Origin: Pararge aegeria
Taxonomy: Eukaryota > Arthropoda > Insecta > Lepidoptera > Nymphalidae
Reading direction: 5' to 3'
Assembly (NCBI RefSeq): GCF_905163445.1
Contig: NC_053190.1
Span: 15,006,501 to 15,070,500 of the forward strand
DNA length: 64,000 nucleotides
A program made the position numbers and the translations under genes. How positions within the stretch are numbered: the stretch's first letter is position 1; every line of letters begins with the position of its first letter. Below are positions 61,260 to 64,000 of this stretch, one piece after another. A model generated the notes under the pieces. That model made no database searches and had not been told where the DNA came from. It saw only the letters and a program-made list of their open reading frames with translations.

Positions 61260-61634
61260 GTGTACCCAGCCCGCTTCGCCGGGCTAGATTTTGCTTTATT
61301 TTATTTAAACATCATTAAGTTTTTAACTTAAGTCTCATAATATATTAAATCATTTATTTCTCTCCGTATTTATTCTCTTTTCGAGCGGGTGAAGATCATT
61401 ATCTACACCCATGTACACCTAACAGTAGAATATCATCATAGTAAATAAAAGCTGTATTTGATAGTTTGACAGTTCAAAAATAGGAGTGCTCCCATCGTCA
61501 CAAAACTTTACAGGATTACTCGCCAGGTCAATCCGGAGATTCCCTGAAAGTTTCATTTAAATCGGTCCAGCCGTTTCTGAGCCTATACGGAACATACCCA
61601 CACACTTTCTCTTTTATATATATAGATAAGATAA
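61260..61634 (+). repeat. RTE-like repeat, copy 2
   Basis: Direct repeat of 58729-59141 with a few small deletions, including a shorter 3' GATA run. Confidence 0.7.
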
Positions 61635-61659
61635 TGGCTGTTTGCCTTGTTGATTCTGT

Positions 61660-62060
61660 TGTATCGTACATCTAACCCGGTGGATGGACTTGTTAATCAA
61701 CAACTGTGGGCCTTATAAGAAGGCTAAAGGTGAATCAGTTGGGAGAGCTATGCTTGGAGTATCTCTACGTGATAAAATAAGGAATAAGGAGATCGTTAGA
61801 AGAACCAGAGTTACCGACATAGAACAGAGAGTCGCGAAGCTATAAGTGACATAGCTCGGAGAACCGATGAACGTTCGGGTCCCAAGGTTTGATATAGACG
61901 ACTTCGCACCGGCAAACGCAGCGTTGGTAGACCCCCGACGAGGAGTCGAAGGGAACCGCTAGACCCAAACTTGACAAGACCGTGGTATTTGGAACTCCCA
62001 ACAAAAGACCTTTGTCCAGCAGTGGACGTCCATTGGTGCACATGACTTTTCTTTCGTGAC
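61660..62060 (+). mobile_element. LINE 3' fragment
   Basis: The plus strand reads RAMLGVSLRDKIRNKEI, then RRTRVTDIEQRVAKL, and ends with the conserved CAGCAGTGGACGTCCATTGG tail. Stops in frame; decayed. Confidence 0.75.
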
Positions 62061-62727
62061 GATTGTGACTTCATATAGCTAAGTATCCGATCGGTTTACT
62101 GATGCATATAACGTTGCAATATGTAGAGTCATTTTTATCTCGAGTAAAAGTGGAGTATGTATTTTTGTACGGTTAAATTACTCTCTCTACTCCCACTGTT
62201 TAATATTTTATTATTGTTAGTGAATTAATAAACATACCACACTCTACTGGTTTTAACAATTAACTCTATCAATTTTCTAAGCTCTGCCGCTGGGAGAGGC
62301 TTTTAGTCCAACTGTGGACTTTCATATTCAAAAAATTCAAAATTCATGGGCTTTTTAAGGTCACGTTATAACGCATTATAGCCGTACAGATCCTGATTTT
62401 CCATTACATTCTAAGGTTGATTGTTCTGTGTTTCAGAGAACACGTAAAGACGTCCGTACCGGTCACTGAGATAACTTATGTTATACATGTCAAGTTTTTA
62501 CTAAAATTTCGAATTATTATAATCATTTAAGAAAGTAAAGTTGCTTGATAGAAACTCTTTGATAGTAAGGTAACTAGCCGCAGCCGAAACTTCTCTCCTA
62601 AGATCCTCTCTCCTCGGATTTAAAGACGACGGGAGAAAAAAAATGATTTATTCTCATTTTTTCTCTCCCGTTCAAAAAATAAAAATATGATTTTTAGTCA
62701 CTATATTTTAACGTTTAGTCAGCATCT

Positions 62728-62795
62728 TCATCACAACAACCCATTACCGGCCAATTACAGGGCAAGGATCTCCTTCCACAATGAGAAGGGCCTTC
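62728..62795 (-). mobile_element. SINE family 2, short distal fragment
   Basis: Contains the ACCCATTACCGGCC and ACAATGAGAAGGGCC distal motifs only. Confidence 0.5.
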
Positions 62796-62799
62796 GCCT

Positions 62800-62960
62800 A
62801 TAAAAACAACATCCTGCAACTTGCTACCCTGTGTCCAGCAACCTGATGGATAAGTATTGAGCCTCCTGTACCTAATTACACCCACATGACTTTGAGACCG
62901 GAACACAGTATGGCGGTAGTAGTTCCCGGAACGAGCTCTATTAGAAAAAGCTCTACTACT
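62800..62960 (+). repeat. Dispersed repeat fragment
   Basis: GTACCTAATTACACCCACAT, then ACGAGCTCTATTAGAAAAAG; diverged member of the same family. Confidence 0.4.
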
Positions 62961-63574
62961 ACTTAATGCCCCTAAAAGATGAAGAGAGAAAAGAGAAGTC
63001 GAAGCCTATAACCTTTTTTTTCTATTATAGGCGGTATTATTGAATCCAATATGTAGGTATTTATAATTAAAAAATATTGCACATTAAAATTAAAATCAAT
63101 ATAACCGATGTCCTGTACCAAGGCGCTCGTTACATCTGACGTTAAATTTACACGTTTGAATATAAACCTTCGTATTAATGTTTTAAAGTTGTTTTTCGTT
63201 TGATGTGATTAAATTATACGTGCTACAGAAAATGTCGATGACCCATACACACCTGGCGTTAACCGCAATCCCACAAGTTCCATATTAATGTTCCTACGTC
63301 CCTATAATGAGTGGATTAAGTACGTAACATAATTATTTCTACTTTTTTTATACTCAGCCTATAGAGACCCACTGCTGGGCAATGGGCTGTGTAGGCGTAG
63401 AATATAGAACTTGCAGCTCTCTTGGTTGGGTTGGTGGGATTTAACTATAGTCAGATGTTAGTAATAATAAGCTAGTCTGACAGCTTATTGGAATACTGCG
63501 ACTTCACATGAAAACCCAATATACCTGGAGAAATTTTGTGCCGGCCCGAGTATCGAATTGAATAGGTGGGCAGG

Positions 63575-63905
63575 TTTTTTATTCCACTACAAGTTAGCCC
63601 TTGACTGCAATCTCAAGTAATGGTAAGTGATGATGCAGTCTAAGATGGTAGCGGGCTAACCTGTTAGGGAGTTTTGTAATCATACCCCTAATCAGTTTCC
63701 ACGCGTCATCGCACCGGAACACTAAATTGTTTAGCGGCACGTCTATCATCCCTACCGGATTGTAACTAGCCACGACCAAAGCCTCCTACCAGACAAGACC
63801 AGAGAAAATTCAGAAATTATAAATTCCCAAATTGCTCTGACGGGAATCGAATCCGAGATTTCGTACTTAAATTCACAGCGCTCACCGTTGCGCTGAGGAG
63901 GTCGT
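63575..63905 (-). mobile_element. tRNA-derived SINE, family 3
   Basis: Full-length copy, with head, B box (GGATTCGATTCCCG) and tail. Confidence 0.8.
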
Positions 63906-64000
63906 CGATTGATAACATTAATCTAGACAGTAAATAATCAACTCGGGAGCGATATGAAAGTATAGATTTTGCGTATTTTGTATAAGGTACCTTTTATTGT

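Noticed and set aside
1..64000. CRISPR arrays, operons, bacterial promoters
   Set aside because: None seen; exon-intron genes and SINEs show that this is insect nuclear DNA.

Overview
The window looks like nuclear DNA of a lepidopteran, probably a butterfly. It is AT-rich, its genes are split by short GT-AG introns, and the intergenic DNA is crowded with short tRNA-derived SINEs, decayed non-LTR retrotransposon (LINE) ends and small inverted-repeat elements of kinds typical of moths and butterflies. The species cannot be named from this sequence.

Three complete protein-coding genes lie in the left half, all on the minus strand. (1) 7214-11641: a nine-exon, 479-residue facilitative sugar transporter of the trehalose/glucose transporter (Tret1-like) kind. 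(2) 14514-21978: a twelve-exon, 710-residue acyltransferase-3 family membrane protein with an N-terminal NRF domain (nose-resistant-to-fluoxetine-6-like, 'NRF-A'). (3) 24584-36729: a thirteen-exon, 806-residue tandem paralogue ('NRF-B') with a long repetitive hydrophilic C-terminal tail. For each gene the exon lengths add up to an uninterrupted reading frame with matching intron phases. No promoter could be identified with confidence for any of them.

Regions. 1-7124: no gene; SINEs, a LINE reverse-transcriptase relic, an exact 107-bp direct repeat and a perfect 51-bp fold-back. 7125-11641: transporter. 11642-14388: LINE and SINE debris. 14389-21978: NRF-A, with a 208-bp tandem duplication in one intron. 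21979-24386: mostly unique sequence with a hAT-like MITE. 24387-36729: NRF-B. 36730-64000: a gene-poor stretch of about 27 kb dominated by repeats, holding three unassigned coding-like pieces (37064-37296, 39370-39822, 41058-41318), several perfect palindromes and a cluster of SINEs near 49-58 kb.

The two NRF genes clearly arose by tandem duplication: they share intron positions, domain order and motifs. They differ by one intron and by the C-terminal tail. Nothing in the sequence links the sugar transporter to them functionally; it is only a same-strand neighbour. The observations most worth following up are the repeat tail of NRF-B, the atypical TM7 motif of the transporter, a SINE family that shares its 3' tail with a LINE in the same window, a set of perfect palindromes that look like template-switch products, and the possible terminal exon at 39370-39822.
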